From NCBI GenBank assembly GCA_023052935.1, contig CM041292.1, positions 88,705,169 to 88,769,168 on the forward strand: a stretch of DNA of 64,000 bases, in the 5' to 3' direction. The notes under the pieces are model-generated. The model was given only the letters and a program-made list of their open reading frames with translations, was not told the origin of the DNA and did no database searches. The translations under genes were made by a program, and so were the position numbers. This stretch comes from Piezodorus guildinii. Lineage: Eukaryota > Arthropoda > Insecta > Hemiptera > Pentatomidae. Numbering within the stretch: position 1 is the stretch's first letter; each line of letters begins with the position of its first letter. Shown one piece after another: positions 11,112 through 23,794 of the stretch.

Positions 11112-11925
11112 TACCGTTTTAATAGCGAAGAGAACATAATCTAGATTTAACTAGCACACTAATGTTCAATACGAGAAAAGAAGCGTGGTTTGGGTACAGA
11201 TCATACGAAGAATTAAAAAAGAAAATTATACTTCCATTCTCTCAAGTCTCTATAACAGCCTTAGAATTTTCTTATTTCATAAAGATTATCTACTAATTAA
11301 AAAAAAATGTTTATAAGAAATTAAGTAAACCTGAGCTGATAACAAAATAAAATAAGTTGTATTACTACGTAGTTGGCGCATAAGACAGAAGAGTGAAGGA
11401 AGGGATCTGTAAAACCTGAATATTAATGGAGGGGAACAAGTTGAAGGGGCAGTTAAAGAATCGAAAAGACTGAGCAAGCTGATTAAAAATCATTTATTTA
11501 TGTTTCACTATTTAACCGTTATTAGGCAAGGTAGTTTTTATCATTGTGCAAAATCTTTAACGGGTCTTTGTGTTTATTGAGCTCCTTATAACACAAAAAA
11601 TGTATTGGTCTGTGAGTATTGTCTTTGCCACCATTTTCTCTGGAACGGATGGACCGGTTTATTTTTATTATCACTGTTTTTTATAAAACCACTGCATCTA
11701 GTCTCTGTGTACTACATGAGTTTCTGTTCGCAATAGAGATTTTCCAACCATAAAGATAACAGTAAAGGACTCGAACGCTGGTTGAGTGTAAACACTAGAT
11801 ATTTTAATTCGTGATTAAAAATAAAGCTCTCAAAAATCTTTAAGAAACTGAAAATACTTTATAATTTATTTAATTAAAAACAAATTAATGTAATAAGTTT
11901 TTTTTATTTATGTAACGTAACTTTA
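11112..11925. other. Unassigned DNA
   Basis: No supported feature. Short ORFs here have no recognisable content. Confidence 0.4.
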
Positions 11926-11929
11926 TGTG

Positions 11930-12252
11930 GCTAATCAGACGATGCTACAGTTGGAGTCCTACATTTTTCCAATCAAGGTTAACTTAGGATTGAAATCTTT
12001 AACGAGTACCTGATATTGAACAGGCTCGGAAGCACCTTTATACGTTCCTTCCGAAGGACGGCTAAACCAAGGAGTTTTTACTCCCATTAAAAAATCCTAG
12101 CGAATTAATTGATCGAAGCTAATTGAGGAGGTAAAGACTCAGTGGTGAGTTGTAGTGCCCATGAAGAACAAATCCTAGACCCATCTGCCAGGTTTGAACC
12201 TGCAACTTTAGGCATAGACGGCGGTTTTGCTAGCTATTACACCACAGGTGAT
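11930..12252 (-). mobile_element. SINE-B copy 3, with tRNA-like head
   Basis: The most complete minus-strand copy of the family. From 12252 downward it carries an A-box-like TGTGGTGTAATAGCTAGC and a B box GCAGGTTCAAACCTGG near 12211. A specific middle segment follows, then the shared body and 3' end at GTAGCATCGTCTGATTAGCC. This shows the family is tRNA-derived but distinct from SINE-A. Confidence 0.8.
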
Positions 12253-12449
12253 CACAGTTTGTTTGAATCCATACCTTATATCGAAAAAATCTAATTTTAA
12301 TCACTCAGATATTTTCTTCAATGTATTACTACATAATTACATGTAATACTAAATTTACTTATATATGCTCCTAAAATATATCAGGACCATTATACTACGT
12401 CACGATTGTCTAGTAAAAATATTGTAACGATAGTAGCGATGATAGACAA

Positions 12450-12650
12450 CTGAGAACATATGGCCTTCTATGACCACCCCTTTTCATTGATCTAAGGATC
12501 TTTTCCCTACCACACCCCTCAGTTTTTTGCGGTTTTTAAGGTTTCGAGCACCAGTAGCAGCTCTCACTACATCAACCCTCCTAGGTGCTTCCAGGTTTTC
12601 CTCTCGGTCTTGTTTCATCCACCATGAGTTAGCGTTCAAACCACCAGACA
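12450..12650 (-). pseudogene. Decayed LINE, C-terminal region
   Basis: The minus strand contains a piece reading DETRPRGKPGST and, after one frameshift, VDVVRAATGARNLKNRK. This resembles the Arg/Pro-rich RPRG(K/R)P...W segment and following helix at the end of RTE- or L1-like reverse transcriptases. Stops and a frameshift break it. It is too short to assign a clade. Confidence 0.45.
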
Positions 12651-13596
12651 TTATTTTCTTCTAATGTTTTTGATACTCACTGTACCTCAAGATTTGATCT
12701 CATTATAACAGTCCTGTCTCTTCTAGTGTTCCTTCAATTATTCTCAAGTATCGTATCTCGATCACAAGGATTTACTTAGTTCTGAGGCGATAGTTTCTTG
12801 AAGAGTAGGATAGGAAGTGCAGAAATGTTGAATTGTAGACAAACTCCTTTGATTATAACGCTTATAATTTTAAACATAGGCACAGGTAATGTAAGTTACT
12901 AGTTATTTCGTAGTTCATATTCAACCTCTTTCGTCAGTAATTACAATAATAGATTTTGAACTAACCTTTGTATCAAAATAAATTGGAAGCCGTTTTGATT
13001 ATTCAGCAATTAGTCCAAGTTAAAATGGATAATGTTAATGAGGATAACATCAAGCTGATAATAAATACAGTTTATTGTTAACTGTTAAGAGTTTGGTCGT
13101 AACTACTTGCACAACTATTTCGAATATATTGCCGTAATATCCCTTAAATAAATTATTTCAATTTCGAATAAATTTCCGTTTTTGAGCTTATCATACCATA
13201 CCACACGTACATTGAGACCAGTAAGTGAAAAGTGGTTGTTTGGAGTATTTTTACAAAGCATGTTTCCGTAGATAATTCGAATATGATAATGTACTTTTCC
13301 TCCATATTTCATTAATTGTTAATAGTTAAAATTATTGTGCAAAATAAGAAAACTCTACAGCTATAAACGTCATGAAAAACAACTTACTTGCTGCTGTTGT
13401 AGGGTATGTAATAACACCGTCCATAACAGTTAGTCAACCGGAGAAAGCGGAAAATGCTTACAACAATGACACTTTTTCAGATAAGAAATTTATGCGCTCC
13501 TCTACAACTTAAGTCTAGCTGCCTGAAATAGTTTTTTTTTCCTAAAATGTCTCCAATCGACCTTACCCAACGGCCTAAGTCATTAATATACAATAT
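12651..13596. other. Unassigned AT-rich DNA
   Basis: No feature with sequence support. Confidence 0.4.
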
Positions 13597-13898
13597 AAAA
13601 AAAAAAAAAAAAAAAAACCTGTCCCCTTAGAACCAATGAAGGTTGTTGTGATAAGTATTAAAGAGATTCGCTGCCAACTATCGTGCCTGAGGTGATCAGG
13701 CCTAGATTACGCTCAGCCGTCTGGTTTTTTACCCACTTTTTGAGTACTCACTTTATAGAGGCTGGGTGGGCTCCATATCCCTGGGTCGTACCATGGCTGA
13801 AATAACAGAATAAATAATTCTGCTATAGCTGAGGTACAAACCCGGTACCCAGAGAGTAGTAAAATAGAATGCTCTATCCACTAAACCACACCACTCCC
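13597..13898 (-). mobile_element. SINE-A copy 4
   Basis: Minus-strand copy. It starts at 13898 with GGGAGTGGTGTGGTTTAGTG and has a diverged B box (GGTTTGTACCTCAG). It ends at 13618 followed by a 21-nt run that is T in element orientation (A on the plus strand, 13597-13617). It supports the poly-T tail of this family. Confidence 0.82.
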
Positions 13899-14413
13899 AC
13901 AAACAATCTAAACGAAAATAAAATATAAAACGATGGGTTTCTATTTAACATCTCAATTAAAAAGAAACAGTAAGGAATTTCAAATATAATAATGGATCAT
14001 TGACATACTCACAGTAGATAATTAATTGTAAGGTTTAAGGATCTCAAAAGGAACTTAACCCATTTATTAAAAAAATATTCCCTCTTTAACTCAATTCGGA
14101 GAGCGAAAAAATGGTTAAAATCCCTAATATGGACACAACTTCAATTGAAATTAAGCCCCAATGAATTTTTGACTCATTTGATAACACCACTGAGTTTCAG
14201 CTCATTTAATGAATATATGTATATATCATCAAATATTTACGGTTCTTTAAATAAATAAAAGGTTCTATAGGTTATGTAATGGACTTCAAATTCACCACAT
14301 CTGATGACCTTACGGAGAAAATACTTCCTCAATGGAGGAAGTGTAGAAAGGGGATTGATACACCTAATTTCCTAAGGATTAAAAAAATAAAAATATTTTT
14401 CTATTTAATATTG

Positions 14414-14417
<4 letters not shown>
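13899..14417. other. Unassigned AT-rich DNA
   Basis: No feature recognised. Confidence 0.4.
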
Positions 14418-14456
<39 letters not shown>

Positions 14457-14467
14457 GAGAGAGAGAG
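14418..14467. repeat. (TA)n plus (GA)n microsatellite
   Basis: A TA array of about 16 units followed by a short GA tract. A 94-aa ORF spanning it is an artefact of the repeat. Confidence 0.95.
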
Positions 14468-15744
14468 AAGAAAATAAGGACATTCGACCGTAATGTTCTA
14501 ACGAACGAACCTTTTACTAATTTTTTAACAACTTTTGAAAGAATTACGTTTCGTCTGCAATGAATAATCTCATAGCCTTCAACATGTAATAAAAACAGTC
14601 GACATCTAAAGCGGTTTTTACAACAATGATTTACAATATACCCATATTATTTTCAATATATAACTTGAATTCTTTCAAAACCTTCGCCTATTATTAATAG
14701 CTAATCCCTACAAAGTTGTAATGTTTATATGTGTATCTCTATGATAAATAATGTTTCTGTGTATTACCTATTGTGGAACAGTCCACAGTTAAATCGCTGA
14801 CACAGTTTTGATAGTATTATTAAAAAGTTCAGCAGTTGTTTCATCCGATAACGGAGTACTCTCTATAATTATGGGTGTTCTTGAAATGTGTAATAATGTT
14901 TTTGGTGTGGAATATGGTTTAATATAATTAATGGATTTCGGAAGAGAGTGATTTCATTAATATTTTTATTTCTTAATTAAAACAATGGATATTTAAAAAT
15001 AAAATAATTTATGGATAAACAATTATTTTTTTAATAAAACGGTTAAAGAAATAAAATAATCAAATTTCCCTACAAATTAATTAATTATAGTTAATCTTCA
15101 TAATTTCTAAGAATAAAACCTTTGTTGACAATCTTTCTAGCATCGCATCGAGAAAATTTCTTTGTTGAGCAGATAAATGACATCTATAAATAGAATTACA
15201 TACCAAGATAAACAACAATTCCATAACAATGACTGCGAAATACCTTCTGCTAATGATGTTTTTAACAAATCATTTCAGCATAACTTTAGACTAGTATAAT
15301 AAAAACATTATTTTATTAAATCCAATAATGACAATTAAACCTTGTAAAAAGAAATGTAGTAAACAAAATAAAAATTAAACAAAGAGAATATAAGAATTTT
15401 TTTTTCATGGACTCAAAAATGCATCTATAAAAGTAAAGATTAAAAAATGCGTTAATCACTTTCTGGTTAAATAATCAACAACTTAATATAGGCATAGAGT
15501 GTTAGCAATCAAAGAATAAATAAATCAAAATAAATATAAATGTTTAATTGGGCTATTGATAAATTCTAAAAGGGAACTAACTGGGCGAACGAGTTTCTCA
15601 ATGTGGATTCAAGACAAATCTACGATGAATATCGGTTTCGTAACCGATGCACCTCACATGCTTCATGGTAAATGCAACATGCGCAGAGTGAATAAATTCT
15701 ACTTCTTTCAAGGCAACTGAAGACCTGCATTCCTTGGAAAGTAA
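14468..15744. other. Unassigned AT-rich DNA
   Basis: No feature recognised over about 1.3 kb. Confidence 0.4.
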
Positions 15745-15755
15745 TACATATATAT

Positions 15756-15798
<43 letters not shown>
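15745..15798. repeat. (TA)n microsatellite
   Basis: TA arrays interrupted by short AAT units. Confidence 0.95.
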
Positions 15799-16716
15799 AT
15801 ATTATATAAATATTTAGTTTAAAACAATTCACTAGAGAAATTTCGTAATAATATTTACTTACTGATTGAGTAATCAATATAATGCTGACTTTATTAAAAG
15901 GTGAGCAACGGATATTAAACACCTGTGTATCTATTGATGATTAATGCCATTAATCATAAAACAAACGATGATTTATTTCCGACATGAGTAAACCTCGTTG
16001 TTTTCTTTCATGCTTATCATCAATAAACAAGCAGGATATTGACATTGTTTAAAAAAAATAAAAAATTGAAATGATAATCTTTGGACAAAGTTATGCCTCT
16101 TGGGGGAGGGAGGATATTGAGAACTTTTTTAATTAATAATAACTAATATATAATATAAATGAATAATTTATCAATGAAATCGATTGTCAAAACTTTTGAA
16201 ATCACAAAAGTTAATATGAGGCAGTAACCTTCTAGAGATCCAAGGTAACAAAAGGGTTAATGAAGTATTAGAGACCGAGATGGTATTGAAAATCATACAA
16301 ATACATTCAAACATATGCATAAGAACGGCAATTTATATTTAGAGAACGAAATTTTATAATCATCCAACGATAATAAGTCTTAACTCAGCGAATGGAATCA
16401 GGCAAGGACAGTACCGGAATGTGCGTAGGTAGTGCAAACACTTGACATGTAAAGTTTATTTGAAGAAACAATTAAAATTACATTCTCGCATGCTCATAGA
16501 AGTGAATAAAGCAAATAGTGACGAATAAATTAAGCAGATGGACTAACATTCCAAACCCACTAGAAAGTGACAGAAACAAATCGATACTGGCTCCAGAGAT
16601 GAGTCACCGAACCCAGCATCCCACCAGGATCTCAAATCAATGTCTAAAACTATTGTAAAGGCATACGGTATAGTAATAGTTGGTAACATAAATAATTAAC
16701 ATAATTTCTTATAACA

Positions 16717-16717
<1 letters not shown>
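15799..16717. other. Unassigned DNA
   Basis: No feature recognised. Confidence 0.4.
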
Positions 16718-16785
<68 letters not shown>

Positions 16786-16860
16786 TAGAGAGAGCGATAA
16801 GTACAAAAATGAAAAAAAAAAAAATAACATAATATATAATATATATATATATATATATAA
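16718..16860. repeat. Compound (TA)n(GA)n microsatellite
   Basis: A TA array of about 50 nt runs into a GA tract at 16767-16795. A 12-nt A run and a second TA array follow at 16840-16860. Confidence 0.95.
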
Positions 16861-18281
16861 TTATATTAATTGCATATCAACATTTTACCATGCATTATTC
16901 ATAAATCACATATAATAGGGGGAAGGAGGAAACCTTATGGATACCAGGATTCAACATTTCAACTTGACTGCAGAGGAAATGGGAGACAAGAGGGAGATAA
17001 GAGTAACAAAGAACGAATTGAGTGGAGAATTTCATTTATTAATTAACAATCACCCTTGTATTGCGTTCCATTGTTGGAATATCACCAGCTTTAATTCAGT
17101 CTTACAAAGGGGTATTTCTTTTAATTTACTTTCAGCAATAAAGACATTTTTTATTGCATTTGTTAGTAGGATTTTTTCTCTCGCTTTTTTTATCATTAAA
17201 AAAATTGTTTTAATAAATTAACAGAACTATACGAGTTTAAATACAATCAGAATACATATCGTCATGAAAATTCCCATGTACAAGAAAGAGAAACGTAACA
17301 ATTTTTTTTCGATTTTTAAACGTCGAAATATACTGCCATTTTAAAATAAAATACTAAATTGATCAAAATATATTTTAATTCTGAACAGCCAATAGTTTCG
17401 GATCAGAAACACTGAATACTTCCTTTAAAAAAAGTATTATACCACTTAAATTTTCACTAAAACATAAAAATTGATTTATTTAAAAAATGGTCGAAACAAT
17501 ATTAATCGGTGATACGGGATAAAGGTTATTAACTCTCTATTAATTTATCACATTGCTTGGGTCACTGGATTACCGGCAAGTGTGGGCTGAACTCCTGTAG
17601 TTGGAGGGCAATAGCAACAGCTTTTGAACTCGGTTAACCATTTGTTTGTACGTACATTGAGGCGAATAGGGGTAAGGCAGGAAGCACTGTGCTGCAAAAC
17701 CATTTAATTAGAGAAAGCTAAACACTGACTCACCTGCAGATGATTTCCAACGGAACGAAGTGCACACAAACAAGATCAGAGCGAGACTGGTCGCTGGAGG
17801 GGCTTGGGACTTGTGTCAGCTATTGGAGCGACGGTGCTGCCCCTGTCAGTTCCACTAGAAACCTCGGGTGTATGGTTCTCGGGCGGCTATTAACAGAGGA
17901 AGTCCTCACATTCATAATAGTTTTATCTTCCTATTATTATACAATGATTTAATTTATCTATTTTGATAAACTTGTGGGTTATTATCACATTATAATATTT
18001 AAAAAAGAAACCATTTTCCAGCTTTGAAATAGATTTTTGTTTTTGTTTTTTTAAAAGCTTATTATAAGTGGGAAGGCAGCAATTATAAATCTTCTTTTAT
18101 TTGTAAGGTATTTTCCCTCCTTTAGAGTCACCACAAAAGCTATTCATATCTTAAATTATTTGAACTACATTTTGATAAACATTTCGACTCGTAAAGTTTC
18201 TTTTACTTTCACGCACGGAGAAACCATAAAATAATGCTAAAATAATAAATAAGCGAACATTTTCGAATCCGAGATTCATAG
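16861..18281. other. Unassigned DNA with GC-richer patch
   Basis: A patch at 17550-17910 is GC-richer than its surroundings and includes a 70-aa ORF (17740-17952) with no recognisable motif. I do not support it as a gene. Confidence 0.35.
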
Positions 18282-18883
18282 AAAAAAAAAATACCTAAAG
18301 GTCAAATAGAAAAAGTTCCCAAGATTCCAAATAATCGAGTCCCTAAAAAAAGCCAATGTGGGGTAGTTGTAAGTCGAACTAAAAAATCAAAGACGTTCGA
18401 AACTGAAGGGTATTAAAAAAGGAGCAAAATTTCATCCTCTGAAGGAAGATAATTAACCATCAATCGTTGTTAGTTGTGATACAAAATAGAAAAAAATTGA
18501 AGTTAAATTTTTCCGGAAAAAAAATGATACACTGTTAAAAAGCTAACGATTTTAGAAAAAAAAAATTAACATATATTAAGTCTCCATCTTCAAAGACTTA
18601 ATATGTTAATTTCTTTTTTTTTTCTCGGTAACAGTGTATCATTCTTTTTTCCGGAAAAATTTAACTTCAATTTTTTTCTACTTTGTATCACAATTAACAA
18701 CGAGTGATGGTTAATTATCTTCCTTTAGAGGATGAAAATTTTGCTCCTATTTAATGCCTTTCAGTTTCGAACATCTTTGATTTTTTAGTTCGACTTACAA
18801 CCACCCCACATTGGCTTTTTTTATGGTCTTGATTATTTGGAATCATGGGAACTTTTTCTATTTGACCTCTAGGTATTTTTGTT
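18282..18883. repeat. Large imperfect palindrome (~600 bp)
   Basis: The left arm (18282 to about 18570) recurs as its reverse complement in the right arm (about 18598-18883). For example GGTCAAATAGAAAAAGTTCC at 18300 pairs with GGAACTTTTTCTATTTGACC at 18849. The centre is a tight hairpin, TTAAGTCT...AGACTTAA around a 10-nt loop. The arms differ by scattered substitutions and small indels. No ORF is present. It could be a foldback or MITE-type element, or an inverted duplication. Confidence 0.85.
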
Positions 18884-18889
18884 TCCTAT

Positions 18890-19018
18890 TTTTTGTGATA
18901 CAAAATAGAAAAAAATTTAAAGTTGAATTTTTTCCGGAAAAAAGAATGATACACACGTTAAAAAGCTAACAATTTTAGAAAAAAAAAAATAACATATTAA
19001 GTCTTTGAAAATGGAGAG
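18890..19018 (+). repeat. Third, partial copy of the palindrome arm
   Basis: This segment repeats, in direct orientation, the inner half of the left arm (compare 18476-18600). Shared parts are GTGATACAAAATAGAAAAAA, the TTTTTCCGGAAAAAA block, GTTAAAAAGCTAACRATTTT and ATTAAGTCT. Confidence 0.8.
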
Positions 19019-20749
19019 TGACATAAAGTGCATATACTCGAGTTAAAGTTGCAGTAACGGACCCAGAGGCATTATTTTTTTTGCATTGTTTTTTAGAGAA
19101 TTTGTTTGTTTTTAAAGTTGTTGTTTTGGATAGTTTTTTTTGCCCTTTTGTTTTAGAGAGAGAGAAGTGTTCATCATACAGACCCACATGCCATTATATT
19201 AAAGTTACTCATGAGTAGTAGTAATATTAGTAGTAATACTCATGGTGTAAGTTGTAGTATTTTAAACTTGACTCAATATCTCTCTCTCTCTCTCACAATC
19301 TTTCAAAATGAACATCAATTTAACTTAATTTATTGAAAGTAGAGAGGTGTGTAAAATTCCTAATTTTTTTCCCCATTTTTATTGCTCTTGGAACTTAATT
19401 GAAATGAAAGTCTTAATCACTAAACTAATATAGTTTGTTTTATAAAAATACCTTAGTGCCCAATAATACATTCTACTTTGCGTCGTGAACTACCTCTTTC
19501 AAATTTGGGAGTTTCTTTCATTTACTATTGAGTAATTCAAAAATAAATGCTATCTAAATCATTCTTTGAAACTGAATTATAAGAAATGTTTTATTATTCC
19601 GTAATAATTATCTTTGCTAAAGCCATTTACTGTTATTGCTAACTTTCTACTATTACTTGATATTCTCCGTTCAATACGATTTCGATTAAGACTTCGATAT
19701 ATTCTTCAAATAATAATAATTTATATGCTAGATATTAAGAAAATTAAAAACCTCTGTAACATATCTCTACTTCTTCAAAATAAAATAATTATTTCTTTTC
19801 CTCATCAGTTGGGGACAACAACCTCAAGTAGTAGAGTCATAAGGAAATACTTTGATAAAAAAAAAAAAAAAGAAAAAAAAAAGAAGGAAATGATCAAAAA
19901 CCTTTCTTATTTTTGCAATAATTAATAGGTTGGAATTTGTTTGATTAAACTTGGTAATAAGGCAACATATTTATATGGATAAATTATCACAATCGATAAT
20001 TAATCTGCTGCTTTCATCACAAAATTTCACTTACCTTCCTTCTTTAAATAAATTTTAAACTGAAAAAAAATTATCTTTGCGTTGGAAATTCCAATTCAGA
20101 AATTTTTGAGGTTACATTACTTTCAATTAGTGAATATTTAAATTATATTAAATCAGTTTATGTGCATGTTTATATATAATATTATATAAATTAAAAATGA
20201 TTTTATTCAGTGCCTTAGTTCATTAAGAATAACGTATTGTTATAAATAAAGAAAACAAATCTGGCTGAAATACATCAATAGACACATTATTTTAAAAATT
20301 AATTATTTACGATGGTTAGAAGGTAGAGAATAAGATATATATATAATAAATACAGCAATACAATGAGAATTTAAAAAAACTAATTTTGGAGTAAAAAACT
20401 TTTTTCCCTTAGATCCTTATTTTCGCTTCTGAAAGCTACAATACAATGCTCGCAGATTTTCTGCAGATCGTGCATTTTAAGTAGTTACATCTCTTCAAGT
20501 AACTTCTGGAGGTTAACATCATTTTAATTAATAAATCAGGTGATGGACCTTTTAATTTGGTTTGGCCTTACAACTAAAGCCTAAACTAACATTTATTTAT
20601 TGAATAATTTTTTCCATCGCTAAGGTGTTCCGGGGTTACATTAAGGGGTTAGTAACGAGTTTTGCTGATTCAAAAAACTTAAGTTTTAATGGTTGAGCAC
20701 TTCTAATCAAAAAAATCTAATTTAATATTTTACAATCAACGTGCGTCTT
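19019..20749. other. Unassigned AT-rich DNA
   Basis: Contains short (TC)n at 19280-19298 and an A-rich run near 19855-19890. No gene recognised. Confidence 0.4.
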
Positions 20750-20965
20750 TTTTTAGATAATAGGTGTTGGAAGATTTGAATGTGGATGAGGATAAAGCAT
20801 GACGTATATTGGAAGAATGGAATTCCATAATAAAGTGGAACGAGCAAGAAAGGATCTGTCGAAGGCTTTAGCTCTCTGGGATGGGATATAAAGGTCTGAA
20901 TGGCGTGATCTTGTTTCCAGCAAGTGGGACTGAGGATTTAAATGAAAGGGATTGAATTTTATTCT
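20750..20965 (-). pseudogene. LINE remnant, ORF2 C-terminus with WNS..P motif
   Basis: The minus strand reads KITPFRPLYPIPES, then SFDRSFLARSTLLWNSI, and after a one-base shift IPSSIRHALSSSTFKS. The order resembles the ORF2 end of CR1/Rex/I-type LINEs (S-F-x-R-x-x-LWNSLP...S.F). A stop and a frameshift break it. A related piece with the same motif is at 42180-42550. Confidence 0.6.
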
Positions 20966-21556
20966 TTGGTAAAGAAATGAAGAGTACTATCTGCGATTGT
21001 CCGAGGTTGATCAAGGTAATCCTTAGGTTTTTGAGGGAGGAAAAGATTGCAAAAGAGTGATTATTTAGGAAAAGGTAATTTTAGATCTGAGGAGGGGACT
21101 GGAACCAGCCACAATAGCCTGCGTCTTCATAGCGTTTAAGCTTTGTTTATTCAGGTTTTATTATTTGTTTACACAGGCACAAATACTTTCTATATTTCAA
21201 AAACAGTTCCGATTCAGCCCTAAGTTTGAAGAAAATATGGAATAAATGTAAAAATGGCAATTATGTAAAATCAGTCGTATTCCATTTTCATGAAACTATT
21301 GAATTCTCTTTATTTAAAGTTGGCGACTCTGATAAGGTTTATGGCCACAGTTTGTTTACACATTATATATTGATAATATCGTAATAACTCTCGAATCGAT
21401 GCGTTCGGGTTATATTATCCGAATAGTAATCACCTTAATATTTTGTTAGTGCATGTTGATAAATTATTAAGGTACGGTCTAAGATTATATTTTTAACATT
21501 TTAGGAATTATTATTGTTTTCAATTATTATTTTTTTAAACGACATTTACTATATAG
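20966..21556. other. Unassigned DNA
   Basis: No supported feature. Confidence 0.4.
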
Positions 21557-21713
21557 GATAAGTTAGTTCAGGGCACAGTCAAAAGAACCAACAATTAAAA
21601 AAAAAAAACTTAATAAACTGGTGCCGACGTTTCGACCTAAGCTTAGGCCTTCTTCAGGGCGTTTGAAGGAGAGCGTCAGAACAATGCTTGACTGCACCCT
21701 GAACTAACTTATC
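21557..21713 (-). mobile_element. Short foldback element with hammerhead-like core
   Basis: The ends are 26-bp inverted repeats with two mismatches (21557-21582 and 21688-21713; GATAAGTTAGTTCAGGG at the tip). Between them, on the minus strand from 21657 to 21627, is CTGAAGA, a palindromic stem CCTAAGCTTAGG, then TCGAAACGTCGGCACC. That is the CUGANGA / stem II / GAAA layout of a hammerhead core. The block strongly resembles the conserved 3' module I know from Penelope-like elements. No protein is encoded. Ribozyme activity is inference only. Confidence 0.6.
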
Positions 21714-22789
21714 TTACTTAACTCACACAGTCAACCATTTGTTAGTGTTGATTTTCTCGATATTTAGAATTTATTTCTTATTAAATGACTCTGTATTGTC
21801 GTTATCACACAGTTTTACGATGATGATATATTTATATATAAACCACATTCAATCGTAGTGTCAGCAGTAAGCGGAACACTCGAGTTCGAGGGATTGCTGT
21901 AAAGACAAATATAAACATCAAGTGAACTGCCTTATTACACATTTAACTCCAAGTTAATCTTACACTTAAAAATAGATTAAAAAACGAGGATAGGTTGGCG
22001 TTTCATTCGATTTCGAAACAGGTAATTTTCCATACCCATCAATGAGAGAACCGTTGTATTTAAAAAATATAATTCTAATTTTCGAAAATCGAGTAACGAA
22101 TAATGATCCATTCAACGAAGCTAAATCACGATAGATAAATAAATTAATATGACCAATCAAAACTCAAATATTGTTAAATTTCAGTTTATGAATCTTCGTT
22201 TAATCAGAAATATCAACTTTCAAGTCAATTGATCTTTTCTTAGTCCCAAGGGCTTTTTTCCTAAAACCTTTTGCTGAGGCTAATTTTTTTTTTTTTTCCA
22301 TCTACAAGCCCTGAAATATTAATAAAAAGTGTAGTACTTAAATCTAATTCCACATTTTTTTTTAGTGCTTTTTAACTAAAAACTATCTTGAGAACATAGC
22401 AACTCGAATGGTAACCCGCCCTCCCTTCTCCTTTGGAGTTCATTAGAACCAATAAAGCAGCTTGAGGCTAACATGAAGTGATTGAACGTTTGGTACTTCC
22501 AAATATCGGTTGCCTTCGATAGTATTCTCAAAATAAAAAAATGACCATTTTAATTGTCATTTTAATTATTACTTTTGTTGCCATCACAAGTTTTCTATAA
22601 GTTTTAATATTATTTGGAAACTGGTTTAGAAATGCTTAGAGATAAAACAAGTTTTGGAGCAACTAAAACAAGATTACATGCTACAGTGAATAAAATATAG
22701 TTTGGATTTAAATTTTCATTTAAAAAAAAATGTGATTTGAAAAACATTATGATCTGAAGTTCCTAAATTTTTTTTTTTTTAGAAGTTTT
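21714..22789. other. Unassigned AT-rich DNA
   Basis: No gene or element recognised. Confidence 0.4.
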
Positions 22790-23010
22790 TTCACCTCAAG
22801 TGTTTCTCATCCGAACTCTTGTCTCAGCAAGACCCTCCATTTTTTGCTGATCCATTATCTTCCTTCAATTCTCTTACCCAAGTTCATTCATTCAAAACCT
22901 CCCAATCCATAATCTGTTTTGGGATTCTTACGCCTCTCATCTCTCTCAAGTGTCCATACCACCTGGCGACGCTCTTTAATGAGGTCTAATATATTCTTTG
23001 TTATATCCAT
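22790..23010 (-). pseudogene. Decayed LINE C-terminus (RWYGHL motif)
   Basis: The minus strand contains RWYGHLREMRGVRIPKQIMD, then WEVLNE-stop-TWVRELKEDN. This is the R-W-x-G-H-x-x-R-M...R-I-P pattern typical of the C-terminal part of RTE-like reverse transcriptases. In-frame stops and the short length show it is dead. Confidence 0.6.
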
Positions 23011-23459
23011 TTACTCCCTGAAGACACTGTACCTTTACCGATGCCTTGCAGATAGTTTTTTCTTTTTTTTTTTTTTTCTGGAAGGATATTACTACAACTA
23101 TGGAGTAATAGTAGTATTATGGTACCATGTTACTATTAGTATTATGATTAAGCATCCACACAGCTTTCTTGTCATTTAAGGTACTTTTTACAATTTCACA
23201 TCTATTTGTTATTACTTTGCATCTTGAGCCACTGGTAGCAGAATGGGTCAGAAATTATCATCTCTATGTCTCCAAAAAAATATTTCTAAACTAGGTATAA
23301 AGAGAATAAATAATATAAATTTTGAAAAGTGTGAAAGCTATGATAAACTGGACCTTCAGTTATTTATTTTGCTAAAATACATAACATTTTCATCTGTCTT
23401 AAAGCAATAAAATAATATTCATAAATTAAAAGATAAGTGTAAACCCAGAAATACTTTTT
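23011..23459. other. Unassigned DNA left of Jockey copy 1
   Basis: No feature recognised. It ends at the left copy of the 11-bp LINE target duplication (23460-23470). Confidence 0.4.
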
Positions 23460-23470
23460 AATATATCTGT

Positions 23471-23794
23471 TAAAATCAGCTGATGCGCTCGATGATAACA
23501 GTCATACGTTACATCGTCTCTCAGATTTTTGCTTTTTTTCAGTAGGAATTCGCTAGAATTCAGTCTGGAGAACATCACTAGACCTCAGGAATATTACGGC
23601 AGTGAATATTGGAGAAGTTTCGGTAAGCAAAGTTATAATTTACTTTGTACAATCACGAAAAAGTGAAAGGAGGGTCACTGATCAGCTGATTGCCGCTAGC
23701 TCGGCAAGCTCGGGCTTGCTTTTCTTTTAATTATCTTTCTTTTATCTTTAATTCTTATCTCATTATTTATTTATTATTATTATTTTCTTAATCA
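23471..23794 (+). promoter_or_regulatory. LINE 5' UTR, presumed internal promoter
   Basis: Jockey-type LINEs are transcribed from promoters inside the 5' UTR. The corresponding region in copy 2 (36504-36802) shares CAGTCAT near its start, AACATCAC(C/T)AGAC(C/T)TCAGGA, and GATCAGCTGATTGCC-like and GGCAAG blocks. The conservation supports a common functional 5' region. No specific promoter element is proven. Confidence 0.5.

Noticed and set aside
13899..13930. Target-site duplication for SINE-A copy 4 (CAATATAAA versus CAATCTAAA)
   Set aside because: The two sides differ by a mismatch and are offset from the element ends, so the call is not safe.
14279..14563. 94-aa ORF, and similar ORFs at 15620-15922, 43586-43849 and 55585-55843
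   Set aside because: Each spans a (TA)n array giving IYIYIY peptides; there is no domain and no splice context.
17740..17952. 70-aa ORF preceded by an acceptor-like CACCTGCAG
   Set aside because: No recognisable motif, no donor-acceptor partner exon could be identified, and the composition looks like a chance frame in a GC-richer patch.
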